Shown piece by piece: positions 18,364 to 26,538 of a stretch of 64,000 nt of DNA. The notes under the pieces are model-generated. The model was not told where the DNA came from and ran no database searches. It saw only the letters and a program-made list of their open reading frames with translations. Location: assembly GCF_040730185.1 (NCBI RefSeq), contig NZ_CP160402.1, forward strand, positions 2,790,001 to 2,854,000. Reading direction: 5' to 3'. This DNA is from Streptomyces sp. Je 1-332 (GTDB lineage Bacteria; Actinomycetota; Actinomycetes; Streptomycetales; Streptomycetaceae). Numbering within the stretch: the first letter of the stretch is position 1; each line of letters starts with the position of its first letter. The position numbers were made by a program, and so were the translations under genes.

Positions 18364-18397
18364 CCTTACCCCTTAGTAAGTTTACTTTTGAGTAAGG
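18364..18397. promoter_or_regulatory. overlapping TetR operator palindromes
   Basis: CCTTAC (18364-18369) and GTAAGG (18392-18397) form an outer inverted repeat. Inside are AGTAA-GT-TTACT (18375-18386) and TTACT-TTTG-AGTAA (18382-18395), which share one half site. The cluster ends at the AAGGAGA RBS of the SCP2 gene, so bound repressor would block its promoter or translation start. The adjacent divergent TetR gene is the obvious ligand. Confidence 0.75.
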
Positions 18398-18405
18398 AGA
18401 TTGCC

Positions 18406-18903
18406 ATGGCGGACGGCATCGGCGGCGCTGACGGCCAGGCCGGACTGACCGGATTGGCGGGATTGTCCGGTCTGGACTTCGCGAGCGTCACCCCCGAGGA
18501 GTTCGCGAAGATCGTGAAGGGGCTCTCCGGCAAGGAGATCACCGCGATCGCCCAGGACGCCGAGCTGCGCGCCCGCGTCCTCGCGGAGGTCTTCGGGCGG
18601 ATGGGCCGGCAGTTCAAGCCGGAGGCCGCGGGCAGCGTCGAGGCGTTGATCCGCTGGAAGATCACGGGGGTCGACGAGGCGGTCTACGAGACGGAGATCT
18701 CGGAGGGCACCTGCACCGTCCGCGAGGGCCGCTCGGACGCCGAGCCGCGCGTCACGCTCGTCATGGCCGACCCCGAGTTCCTGAAGCTGGTCTCCGGCAA
18801 CGCGAGCCCCGTGACGATGTTCATGATGCGCAAGATCAAGATCGCGGGCGACGTGGCGTTCGCCGCCGGTCTGACGCGCTACTTCGACATCCCGAAGGCC
18901 TGA
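18406..18903 (+). CDS. SCP2-like sterol/lipid-binding domain protein
   Basis: 165-residue small protein with an SCP2-type lipid-binding core (IRWKITG, CTVREG, VTLVMADPEFLKLVSG, MRKIKIAGDVAFA, then FDIPKA). Such domains carry fatty acids, acyl-CoAs or sterols. The start is ATG 18406 behind AAGGAGA, although the frame is open from 18091. An acyl-CoA dehydrogenase gene follows 94 bp later on the same strand, and the TetR gene is divergent. A lipid-transfer role in a beta-oxidation type pathway is therefore likely. Confidence 0.85.
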   Translation: MADGIGGADGQAGLTGLAGLSGLDFASVTPEEFAKIVKGLSGKEITAIAQDAELRARVLAEVFGRMGRQFKPEAAGSVEALIRWKITGVDEAVYETEISEGTCTVREGRSDAEPRVTLVMADPEFLKLVSGNASPVTMFMMRKIKIAGDVAFAAGLTRYFDIPKA

Positions 18904-18997
18904 CCCCGAAGGCCTCACTCCGAAGGCCCGCCCCGCGTGCCCGACCCCTCACGCCCGTCACGTACGCCCGCGCCAACTTCCGTAAGGGAACACCCCC

Positions 18998-20272
18998 ATG
19001 GCCTTCTCGCTCGAACTGACCGAAGAACAACGGGACCTGCGCGGCTGGGTGCACGGCTTCGCCGCCGATGTCGTGCGGCCGGCCGCCGCCGAGTGGGACG
19101 AGCGCGAGGAGACTCCCTGGCCCGTCATCCAGGAGGCCGCCAAGATCGGCCTGTACGGGTTCGAGTCCCTGGCCGATCTGTTCGGCGACCCCAGCGGGCT
19201 CTCGCTGCAGATCGCCAACGAGGAGCTCTTCTGGGGCGACGCGGGCATCGGCATGGCCCTGTTCGGCACATCGCTCGCGGTGGCCGGGATCTTCTCCGCG
19301 GGCACGCCCGACCAGCTCGCCGAGTGGGTGCCGCAGTGTTTCGGTGACGAGGACGACCCCAAGGTCGCGGCGTTCTGCGTGTCCGAGCCGGACGCGGGCT
19401 CCGACGTGTCGGCGATGCGGACGCGAGCGACGTACGACGAGGCACGCGACGAGTGGACCCTGTCGGGCCAGAAGGCGTGGATCACGAACGGCGGCATCGC
19501 CAACGTCCATGTGGTGGTCGCGTCCGTCGATCCTTCGCTGGGCTCGCGCGGACAGGCGGCGTTCATCGTGCCGCCCGGCACGCGGGGCCTCGAAGGGGCC
19601 AAGAAGATAAAGAAGTTGGGGCTGCGAGCCTCGCACACCGCGGATGTGTTCCTGGACGACGTACGCGTGCCGGGGCACTGTCTGCTCGGCGGCAAGGAGC
19701 GTCTCGACGGCCGGCTCGCCCGCGCACGCGAGGGGGCCAAGGCTTCCGCGGGCGGCACGAAGACCGGCGGTGCGAAGGCCAGCGGCTCGAAGACCGGCGC
19801 CGGAGGCCGCGGCCAGGCCGCCATGGCGACCTTCGAGGTGAGCCGCCCGACGGTGGGGGCGCAGGCGCTCGGCATCGCGCGGGCCGCGTACGAGTACGCG
19901 CTCGACTACGCGGGCTCCCGGGTCGCCTTCGGCCGCCCCATCATCGAGAACCAGTCCATCGCCTTCGCGCTCGCCGACCTGCGGACCGAGATCGAAGCCG
20001 TGCGGCTGCTGATCTGGCAGGCGTCGTGGATGGCGCGCAACGACAAGGCGTTCGACGCGGGGCAGGGCTCGATGGCCAAGCTACGCGCCGGCGAGCTGGC
20101 CGTTTCGGCGACCGAGAAGGCGGTGCAGGTGCTGGGGGGCGCGGGGTACAGCCGGGAGCATCCGGTGGAGCGGATGTACCGGGACGCGAAGATCTACACG
20201 ATCTTCGAGGGGACGAGTGAGATCCAGCGCCTGGTGATCGCCCGGGCGATTTCGGGGCGGCAGATCCGGTAG
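18998..20272 (+). CDS. acyl-CoA dehydrogenase with a Gly/Ala/Lys-rich insert
   Basis: 424-residue FAD-dependent acyl-CoA dehydrogenase. Signature segments are VSEPDAGSDV (128-137, FAD/substrate binding), WITNGG (161-166), LGLRASHTADVFLDDVRVP (208-226) and IFEGTSEIQR (402-411) with the likely catalytic base Glu404. Between the beta barrel and the C-terminal helices lies an unusual low-complexity insert of about 30 residues (245-275) made of Gly, Ala, Lys, Ser and Thr. The family normally has only a short loop there. The gene is probably co-transcribed with the SCP2 gene and controlled by the TetR repressor. Confidence 0.93.
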   Translation: MAFSLELTEEQRDLRGWVHGFAADVVRPAAAEWDEREETPWPVIQEAAKIGLYGFESLADLFGDPSGLSLQIANEELFWGDAGIGMALFGTSLAVAGIFSAGTPDQLAEWVPQCFGDEDDPKVAAFCVSEPDAGSDVSAMRTRATYDEARDEWTLSGQKAWITNGGIANVHVVVASVDPSLGSRGQAAFIVPPGTRGLEGAKKIKKLGLRASHTADVFLDDVRVPGHCLLGGKERLDGRLARAREGAKASAGGTKTGGAKASGSKTGAGGRGQAAMATFEVSRPTVGAQALGIARAAYEYALDYAGSRVAFGRPIIENQSIAFALADLRTEIEAVRLLIWQASWMARNDKAFDAGQGSMAKLRAGELAVSATEKAVQVLGGAGYSREHPVERMYRDAKIYTIFEGTSEIQRLVIARAISGRQIR

Positions 20273-20283
20273 ACGTCGGCTTC

Positions 20284-20317
20284 GGGCGGGGCGGGCGGGG
20301 CGGGCGGGGCGGGCGGC
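20284..20317. repeat. GGGCGGGGC tandem repeat
   Basis: A 9-bp unit GGGCGGGGC is repeated nearly four times after the acyl-CoA dehydrogenase stop, within a 127-bp gap. It could form unusual G-rich structures on the plus strand. I see no hairpin terminator here. Confidence 0.75.
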
Positions 20318-20399
20318 AGAACCGCCTGGGCTCGACCCGGGGGACGATTGCTGCTAAAGCAGCCTAAAGCCACCACAGAGCCGCGCCGATGAAAAGATC

Positions 20400-22094
20400 A
20401 TGACACCGACGCAACTCTTCTTCCGCGAGCCCGACGCCGTGCTCGGGCTGATCAACAGCCGAAGCGACACCAGGGGCAGGCTCCGGCGCGGCGTCCTCTG
20501 TCTGCTGCCGGCCTGCGTCATCGTGTTCGCCGGGTTCCAGCGGCGCTGGATGTCCGACGATGGCCACATCTACGTCCGTACGGTCCGGCAGATCCTCGCG
20601 GGCAACGGCCCCGTCTTCAACGCGGGCGAACGCGCCGAGGCGTCCACCGGCACCCTGTGGCAGTGGTTGCTCGTGCTCGCGGGGCTGCCGGGCATCGACA
20701 TCGCCAGGGCCGCGATGTACGGCGGGCTGCTGCTGACCGCGGCCGGGTTCGCGTTCGCCTCGCTCGGGGCGATGCGGCTGTACGCGGACAAGGCGGTGCT
20801 CCCCCTCGGCTGCCTCGTCCTGCTCGCGCTGCCGCCCGTCTGGGACTTCGCCACCTCCGGCCTGGAGACCGGGCTCGCCACCTGCTGGATCGCGGGGGCC
20901 TGGCTGCTGCTCGTCACACGGCCCGACTCGCTCTCCACGTGCGTGGTCCTCGGCCTCGGCCCCCTCGTACGGCCCGACCTGGCGCTCGTGACCGCCGTCT
21001 TCCTCGTCGCGCAGTGGCTGCTCGCGCAGCCCTCGCGGCGTGCCACGTTCGGCGGGCTAGGAGCCGCCCTCGCGCTGCCGGCCGCGTACGAGATCTTCCG
21101 GATCGGGTACTACGGGCAGCTGATGCCGCTGCCCGGTGTCACCAAGGAGGCCTCACACAGCCTGTGGGGGCGCGGGTTCGGCTACCTCGCGGACTTCACC
21201 GAGCCCTATCTCCTGTGGGTGCCCGCGCTGTTCCTGCTCGCGGCGCTCCTGCCGACGGCGGCCACGCGGCGGGATGTTGCCTCCCTCGTCCCCGCGCTCG
21301 CCCCCATCGTCGCGGGCCTCCTGTGCTGGGTCTACGTCATCAAGGTGGGCGGCGACTTCATGCACGGCCGGATGTTCCTGCCGGGGCTGCTCCTCATGGT
21401 CCTGCCGGTCTTCCTGGTGCCCGTCACGCGCGCGTGGACCATCGCGGTCACGGGCGTCGGCATCTGGGCCGTGGCCTGCGCGAGCCTGCTGCGGATCCCC
21501 TACGAGGGGCACATCGGGCCGGACGGTGTGGCGGACGAGCGCGGGGTGTACGTCCGGCAGAACGCGACCCCCCACCCCCTCCACCACGGCTTCGCCAACT
21601 ACCCGAGCTACCTCGCGTACGAACGCCTCGTACGCGACGCCGATCACGCGGAGACCCCCACGCTCCTGCTCGCCAAGACCTCCGTCACCGCCAACTCCCC
21701 CGGCGTCACCGGCGTCTGGAACACGCTCGGGTTCAGCGGCACGGTGGTCCCACTGGACGGTGCCGCCCTCGACCCGATCGGGCTCGCCTACCCGCTGGCC
21801 GCGCACTCCGAGCGCCTCGACGCCCGGGTGGGCCACGACAAGCGGCTCCCGGACGCGTGGATCTTCGCCGACCGCGGCCGCGGGCCCCTTCCCGCCGGCC
21901 TCGACCCGGCAGGTGTCGCCGCGGCCCGGCGTGCGCTCGACTGCGGAGCGTTGGCCGAGCTGCGGGCTGCGACGCGGGATCCGATGACGCCGGGCCGTTT
22001 TCTGCGCAACGCCGCCGGGGTGTGGGAGCGAACGTCGTTCCGCTTCCCGAACGACCCGGTACGAGCCGAGCGGCAGCTCTGCGGGGGGCGTTAG
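20400..22094 (+). CDS. AftB-like GT-C membrane glycosyltransferase
   Basis: 564-residue polytopic membrane protein with about ten helices. It closely resembles mycobacterial AftB, the terminal beta-(1,2)-arabinofuranosyltransferase of arabinogalactan. The shared segments I recognise are QRRWMSDDGHIYVRTVR (GT-C DD motif near residues 53-54), LAGNGPVFNAGERAEAST, DFATSGLETGL, FRIGYYG, GGDFMHGRMFLPG and AHSERLDARVGHDK. These motifs are spread over the whole chain, so the match is not just hydrophobicity. AftB uses decaprenyl-phospho-arabinose. Streptomyces walls lack mycobacterial arabinan, so the acceptor here is unknown. The ATG has only a weak RBS. The flanking genes do not help. Confidence 0.82.
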   Translation: MTPTQLFFREPDAVLGLINSRSDTRGRLRRGVLCLLPACVIVFAGFQRRWMSDDGHIYVRTVRQILAGNGPVFNAGERAEASTGTLWQWLLVLAGLPGIDIARAAMYGGLLLTAAGFAFASLGAMRLYADKAVLPLGCLVLLALPPVWDFATSGLETGLATCWIAGAWLLLVTRPDSLSTCVVLGLGPLVRPDLALVTAVFLVAQWLLAQPSRRATFGGLGAALALPAAYEIFRIGYYGQLMPLPGVTKEASHSLWGRGFGYLADFTEPYLLWVPALFLLAALLPTAATRRDVASLVPALAPIVAGLLCWVYVIKVGGDFMHGRMFLPGLLLMVLPVFLVPVTRAWTIAVTGVGIWAVACASLLRIPYEGHIGPDGVADERGVYVRQNATPHPLHHGFANYPSYLAYERLVRDADHAETPTLLLAKTSVTANSPGVTGVWNTLGFSGTVVPLDGAALDPIGLAYPLAAHSERLDARVGHDKRLPDAWIFADRGRGPLPAGLDPAGVAAARRALDCGALAELRAATRDPMTPGRFLRNAAGVWERTSFRFPNDPVRAERQLCGGR

Positions 22095-22149
22095 CGGCAG
22101 CTCCACGCAGGCGCCAGCTTCCCCGTGGGCGCCAGCTTCCCCGCGGGCG

Positions 22150-23877
22150 TTAGCGACCCCCGGTGAGCTCGCCCTCGTCCTCCGTGCCGCCTCCCCCGTA
22201 CCCGTTGCCGCCGGTGAGGCGGTCCGCCTGGCGTGTGGCGGTCGCGAGGTCGCGCAATGCCTTGTCGGCGCCCGGTGCCTTGTCCTCGCCCGTTGCCGCC
22301 TCGGACAACTCCTCGGCGCTCCGCGCCAGTTCCGCCAGCGAGGGGGCCCCGGGCAAGGGCTGCTGGGCGGAGGGCACCGTGGAGGTGGACATCGGCTCGG
22401 GGGCGTTGGCTGTCGTGCCGGTGTCGGGGCGCGTGGCGGGGTCGCCGGGCTCGGTCCGGGCGGAGGATCCGTACCGGAGCGCGTCCGCGAAGTACGCGGC
22501 TACCGCCGTGGTGCGCAGACCGTGGTCGGCGGTCCGCAGACCGCCCTCCATGTCCGCCGTCTCGATCTCGTTGGACTCCTCGTGCGGGTCACGGTTGTCG
22601 GGGTCGAGCCAGCGGACACTGGCCGTCGCCACGTGCCCGCTCGCGCCGGGCCTCGTCCGTACGGCGTACAGCGCGGTCACGGTGTGTCCGGGGCCGACCT
22701 CGCCGCCGTCCACGCTGTCGTCGCGGAAGTCGTCGTCGGCCACGGCGCGGTTCTCGTAGCCGATGAGCCGGAACTGCTTGACGGTCTGCGGGTCGAAGGC
22801 GACCTGTGCCTTCGCGTCCCGGGCGCGCAGCTCGATGTTGGCCGGGAGCTGCTCGCAGAAGACCTTGCGGGCCTCCTCGCTGTCCGACACGTAGGTGGTG
22901 TGGCCGTCGCCCTTGTCGGCGAGGCGTTCCATCAGGGCGTCCCCGTAGTCGCTGCCGACGCCGACCCCGAAGAGGGTGATGCCGTGTTCGCTGCGGGCGT
23001 CGGAGATGCGTTCAAGGATTCCGTCGGCGCTGGTCTCACCGGTGTTGGCGAGGGCGTCGGACAGGAGGACGACACGGTTGGTCGCGCCGTCGCGCCGGGC
23101 GCCCACTGCGGTGTCGTACCCCGTGCGGATGCCCGCTTCGAGGTTGGTGGACTGCGTGGGCTCCATGGCGCTGATGGCCGAGTGCACCTTGTCGCGGTGG
23201 TCGCCGAGGCGGGTCATGGGCAGCACCTTCTTCGCGCTGTCGCTGAAGGTGACGAGCGCGACGGAGTCGTCGTCGCGCAGCTCGTCGGTCATGGTCGCGA
23301 GCGACTCCTTGACCAGGTCGAGGCGGCCGGGCTCCGCCATCGATCCGGAGACGTCGATCACGAAGGTGAGGGCGGCGGGCGGGCGTTCGGCGTCCGAGCC
23401 GTCGCCTCGGGTCGCGAGGCCCACCCGCATCAGGGACCAGCCGTCCTCGTCGGTGCGGGCGCCGTCCACGTTCACCGAGAAGCCGTCGCCCTCGGGGCGC
23501 GGATAGTCCTGCCGGAAGCTGTTGATGAACTCTTCGGGGCGTACGGTCGCCGGGTCCGGGAGGCTGCCCGCGGCGAGGGTGCGGCGGGCGTAGCCGTACG
23601 AGGCGGTGTCCACGTCCAGGGCGAAGGTGGAGAGGTAGTCCGGGCGCGGGGTGAAACCGCGCCCCTTGTCGTCCTGTTGCTCACCGGGGGTGGCAGCGTC
23701 GCCGGTGCCGGGTGAGGCGGGGCCCGGCGCGGGCAGCGGGGCGGTGCCGCTCCGGTCCCGCTTGCCGCTTCCCGTGGCCCGGTCCGCGTTCTCTCCCCCG
23801 GTAGTGCACCCGCTGAGCAGCAACCCACCGGCCACCGCCGCGGCGAGCATCCCCCGCCGTACTTTCCAGGTCCGCAT
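22150..23877 (-). CDS. YfbK-like VWA lipoprotein
   Basis: 575-residue predicted lipoprotein. The ATG at 23877 follows GAGGGGGCC and starts a signal sequence with lipobox LLLSGC. After a low-complexity tether comes LSTFALDVDTASYGYARRTL, the conserved YfbK N-domain. The VWA domain has MIDAS DVSGSM, then TFSDSAKKVLPMT and LLSDALANTG. A C-terminal DUF3520-like region ends in Gly-rich repeats. YfbK family proteins are cell-surface or periplasmic, with unknown function. The gene converges with the glycosyltransferase gene (55 bp). That gap contains two copies of GCGCCAGCTTCCCC. Confidence 0.9.
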   Translation of the reverse strand: MRTWKVRRGMLAAAVAGGLLLSGCTTGGENADRATGSGKRDRSGTAPLPAPGPASPGTGDAATPGEQQDDKGRGFTPRPDYLSTFALDVDTASYGYARRTLAAGSLPDPATVRPEEFINSFRQDYPRPEGDGFSVNVDGARTDEDGWSLMRVGLATRGDGSDAERPPAALTFVIDVSGSMAEPGRLDLVKESLATMTDELRDDDSVALVTFSDSAKKVLPMTRLGDHRDKVHSAISAMEPTQSTNLEAGIRTGYDTAVGARRDGATNRVVLLSDALANTGETSADGILERISDARSEHGITLFGVGVGSDYGDALMERLADKGDGHTTYVSDSEEARKVFCEQLPANIELRARDAKAQVAFDPQTVKQFRLIGYENRAVADDDFRDDSVDGGEVGPGHTVTALYAVRTRPGASGHVATASVRWLDPDNRDPHEESNEIETADMEGGLRTADHGLRTTAVAAYFADALRYGSSARTEPGDPATRPDTGTTANAPEPMSTSTVPSAQQPLPGAPSLAELARSAEELSEAATGEDKAPGADKALRDLATATRQADRLTGGNGYGGGGTEDEGELTGGR

Positions 23878-24234
23878 CCTGGCCCCCTCGCGTCGTCGGT
23901 TCACATGACTGTGACGCGGGGGGCATCATGAACGGTCGCTCGGAACTGTTGCGGAAGCGTCTCAATGCGGGAACGGGCCCCTGGGCCTTGAGCGGCGTTC
24001 ATCACCGGCTCCGCCGAGTTCGTCCTCAAGCGCCGGACGGGCTGAAATACCCCCAGCCGGACGTCCAGGAAGCGCCCCCCGCGGCACCGACCTTGCGGAG
24101 GCTGCGCTCCCGACGCCCCGCCACGCCACGTCCCACCACGCCCCACCACGCCCCACCACGCCCCCGAGAACTGCCCGCGCTATGTAGGTGAGGTGTCGAA
24201 GAGGGCGTCGGGGCGGGTTCTTGCGGGTAATGGC
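23878..24234. repeat. 357-bp gap with a streptomycete dispersed motif and 10-bp tandem repeats
   Basis: I see no gene. CGTCCTCAAGCGCCGGACGG, continuing into GCTG (24021-24044), matches a short motif I remember as widely dispersed between Streptomyces genes. Its tail GGCTG (24040-24044) can pair with CAGCC (24054-24058). At 24131-24160 three copies of a 10-bp unit (tCCCACCACG, then CCCCACCACG twice) follow one another. The VWA lipoprotein promoter must be near 23880-23930. Confidence 0.6.
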
Positions 24235-25014
24235 TCATCCCTGAGCCCGGTCGAGATCGGCGAGGAGCGCGCCGAGCGCTGTGGTCAGCGCATCGGAGTT
24301 CGCCGAATCGAACCACGTCGTACGGATACGCTCGTTGATGCCGTTCGGCGTCTCATGATCCTGGGCGAGCTCGGGCAGGGATCGCGATCCGTCGCCCAAT
24401 GCGCGCCCGACGCCCTGGAAGAGACCGCGAACGTACCGGTCTGCGTCCTCGGCCGGTACGCCGTGCTCCGCCGCCCAGGCCGTGATCGTGGCCAGATACC
24501 AGTAGTGGGAGGTCAGTGTCGACGTCAGCGCGGAGAAGACGTTCAGGGTGGGCTCGTCCGGGACCGGAAGCGCCTCACCGAGGCGGTCGAACAGGGCATC
24601 CACGAGCGGATGCGGGGGATGAGTGACGGTGACGGACCGCCGCTCACGGATGGCAGGGAGCGGGATGGCCCGCACCACGACGGCAGCGGTGTTCAGCCGG
24701 GCGCGCACCTCGCTGATGCCGACCCCCGCGACGAGGCTCACCATGGTCCGGTCCCTCTCGACCCGGAGCCCGTTGAGCACCTCGGCGTAGTCATCCGGGC
24801 GCACCGCGATGACCAACAACTCGGCTTGCCGCACGACGTCCTGGTTATCGGCACAGACCTGGACGCTGGGATACCGCCGGGCCAACTCGGCGGCGGTGCG
24901 GGCGCCCCGAGGGGAGAGGAAGATCTCCGGCGGATCCGGGACTCCGCCGTCGCACAGCCCCTCCACCATGGCCCGTGCGATCTCACCGACGCCGATGACC
25001 CCGATGCGCTCCAC
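24235..25014 (-). CDS. ProC-like NAD(P)-dependent oxidoreductase (divergent pyrroline-5-carboxylate reductase)
   Basis: 259-residue protein of the P5C reductase fold. The Rossmann motif is IGVIGVGEIARAMVEGL at the N-terminus, followed by LVIAVRPDD (about 70) and VSLVAGVGISEVRARL (about 95). The C-terminal dimerisation domain is recognisable, but the usual SPGGTT-type active-site loop is replaced by QDHETPNGINERI, so proline synthesis is doubtful. The GTG at 25014 has AAGGAG five bases upstream. The frame is open to 26127, but that extension is the neighbouring transporter remnant read out of frame. It may be part of the accessory island. Confidence 0.8.
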   Translation of the reverse strand: MERIGVIGVGEIARAMVEGLCDGGVPDPPEIFLSPRGARTAAELARRYPSVQVCADNQDVVRQAELLVIAVRPDDYAEVLNGLRVERDRTMVSLVAGVGISEVRARLNTAAVVVRAIPLPAIRERRSVTVTHPPHPLVDALFDRLGEALPVPDEPTLNVFSALTSTLTSHYWYLATITAWAAEHGVPAEDADRYVRGLFQGVGRALGDGSRSLPELAQDHETPNGINERIRTTWFDSANSDALTTALGALLADLDRAQG

Positions 25015-25088
25015 TGCTTCTCCTTGTCTCCTCGATGGCGGCGGTCGGCCCTCGACCAGGCGGGCCGCCGTCGGATTTCCCCTGCTCG

Positions 25089-26016
25089 TCAGACGGCGGC
25101 CGATTCCTTGTCTGCCGCCGCGGGAGCGGTGGCCCGCTGGTGTTCCTCGCCCCAGAGCCGCGGTGAGGAACTGATCGCCGCGGTGCCGAGCAGGCCGGCC
25201 AGGAGCACACCGCCGACCAGCGACCATGACACGACCGGCCCCAAGCCCTGCACCAACGGCAGGAAGATCAGCGGTGCGAGCACCACCCCGAGGTTGAAGT
25301 GGGCCGTGTAGAGGCCCATGTTGCGGGCCCTGCGGCGGTCGGGGGTGATCGCGCTGACGTGGTCCGGCATCACGGGGTAGACGATCATCTCGCCCAGCGT
25401 CCACACCGCCGTCGCGACAAGCAGCAGCCATGTCTGGTAGATGCCGAAGCCCATGAGGACGAAGCCGACCACCGCGCAGGCGTAGCCGATGAGCAGGCTG
25501 GCCCGGCGGCTGAGCCCCAGCATCGCGTGGTTGAGGCCGATCTCGCAGGTGATCACCATGAAGGCGTTCACCGCGAAGATCGCGCTCGCCCAGCCGGGCG
25601 GCTCGTCGAGCGTGTGGATCACGTAGACGCTCGCCACCGTAGACGGCAGGGCGTAGGCGAGATGGATGGGGGTCGTGGCGGCGAGGAAGCTCCAGAAGCG
25701 CGGTCCGCTCCGGTCCGGGCCCCCGGCCTGCCCGTCGACGGCCGCCTGGTCCGCCGCGTCGTCCACGGCCGAACCCGCGGTGATCCGCGCGCGGGCCAGG
25801 ATGAACGCCGAGGCGACGTAGCCGACCGCGGTGCCCCAGGGGAGCAGCCCGGGGCTGACGCTGAACAGGATTCCGGCCAGTACGGGACCGATGCCCATGC
25901 CCGCGTTGATGGCGAGGCGGACCGCGGAGAACGCGAACCGCCGCTGCCATGACCTTGCGCCGAATGTCCACGGCGAGGCGTTCGGCCACCTTCTGCGGTG
26001 GCGCCTGGGTGAGCAT
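25089..26016 (-). pseudogene. MFS transporter remnant (5' deletion and frameshift)
   Basis: The frame ending at 25089 encodes a well-preserved second part of an MFS transporter. It runs from RRFAFSAVRLAINAGMGIGP (the loop 4-5 motif and helix 5) through about eight helices to SSPRLWGEEHQRA. Helices 1-4 are missing. The only start with a good RBS (GGAAGGATTCAGC then ATG at 26016) opens another frame, MLTQAPPQKVAERLAVDIRR, which leaves the transporter frame near 25945. So both an internal deletion and a frame change are needed to explain it. The frame itself runs open to 26105 without a sensible N-terminus. It probably gives no working transporter. Confidence 0.7.
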
Positions 26017-26538
26017 GCTGAATCCTTCCGAAGTCGTCCGCGGTGATCTCCCCGCCGGTTCGGTTGCGGGCAAAGATCTACCGGTGCCGGTCCGGCAGGG
26101 GCCACGGGCCGTTCTGGCCTGTGTCACCTGGGGCGCCCGAACCCCGGAACCTGATCCGGCCGGGCGCCCGACCTGACGAAGTCACCGAGAGCGTCGCGAG
26201 GGTGACCCGGCGGACTCCTACCGTCGGGCGCACGGCAACCGAAAGCGCTGAGAAGAGCCGTGCGAAGCCCGCCGACACGGGCGTCGCACACCGGAGTTCA
26301 CGCTCGGCGGCCGGGAGACGCGGGCCGCGCAGGTCTGAGCCGTGTCCCCACCGGTGCCGCGGCCACTCTCCCTCCGGATCCGTGCGGCCATCGCGACCCC
26401 CCGGCCTGTGCGGCCGATGGTGGACCGGCCCTCACACCGTGGCTCAGGTGGGTGCCGGGAGCACCTCGTACGCGGTGCCTCGGCGGACCACTGTGGTTCT
26501 CGGTCAAGAGACATCGAGCCACGCACAAGGGGGACGTC
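26017..26538. other. 522-bp region without a supported gene
   Basis: This region lies between the MFS remnant and the transposase-derived gene, which point away from each other. Open frames exist on both strands but lack codon bias, RBS and recognisable motifs. It probably holds the promoter of the 26539 gene, and may carry debris from the deletion that removed the MFS N-terminus. I could not find terminal inverted repeats. Confidence 0.5.

Noticed and set aside
24235..26127. Single 630-residue protein
   Set aside because: The C-terminal 259 residues are the ProC-like protein with its own RBS and GTG. The rest reads the MFS remnant out of frame.
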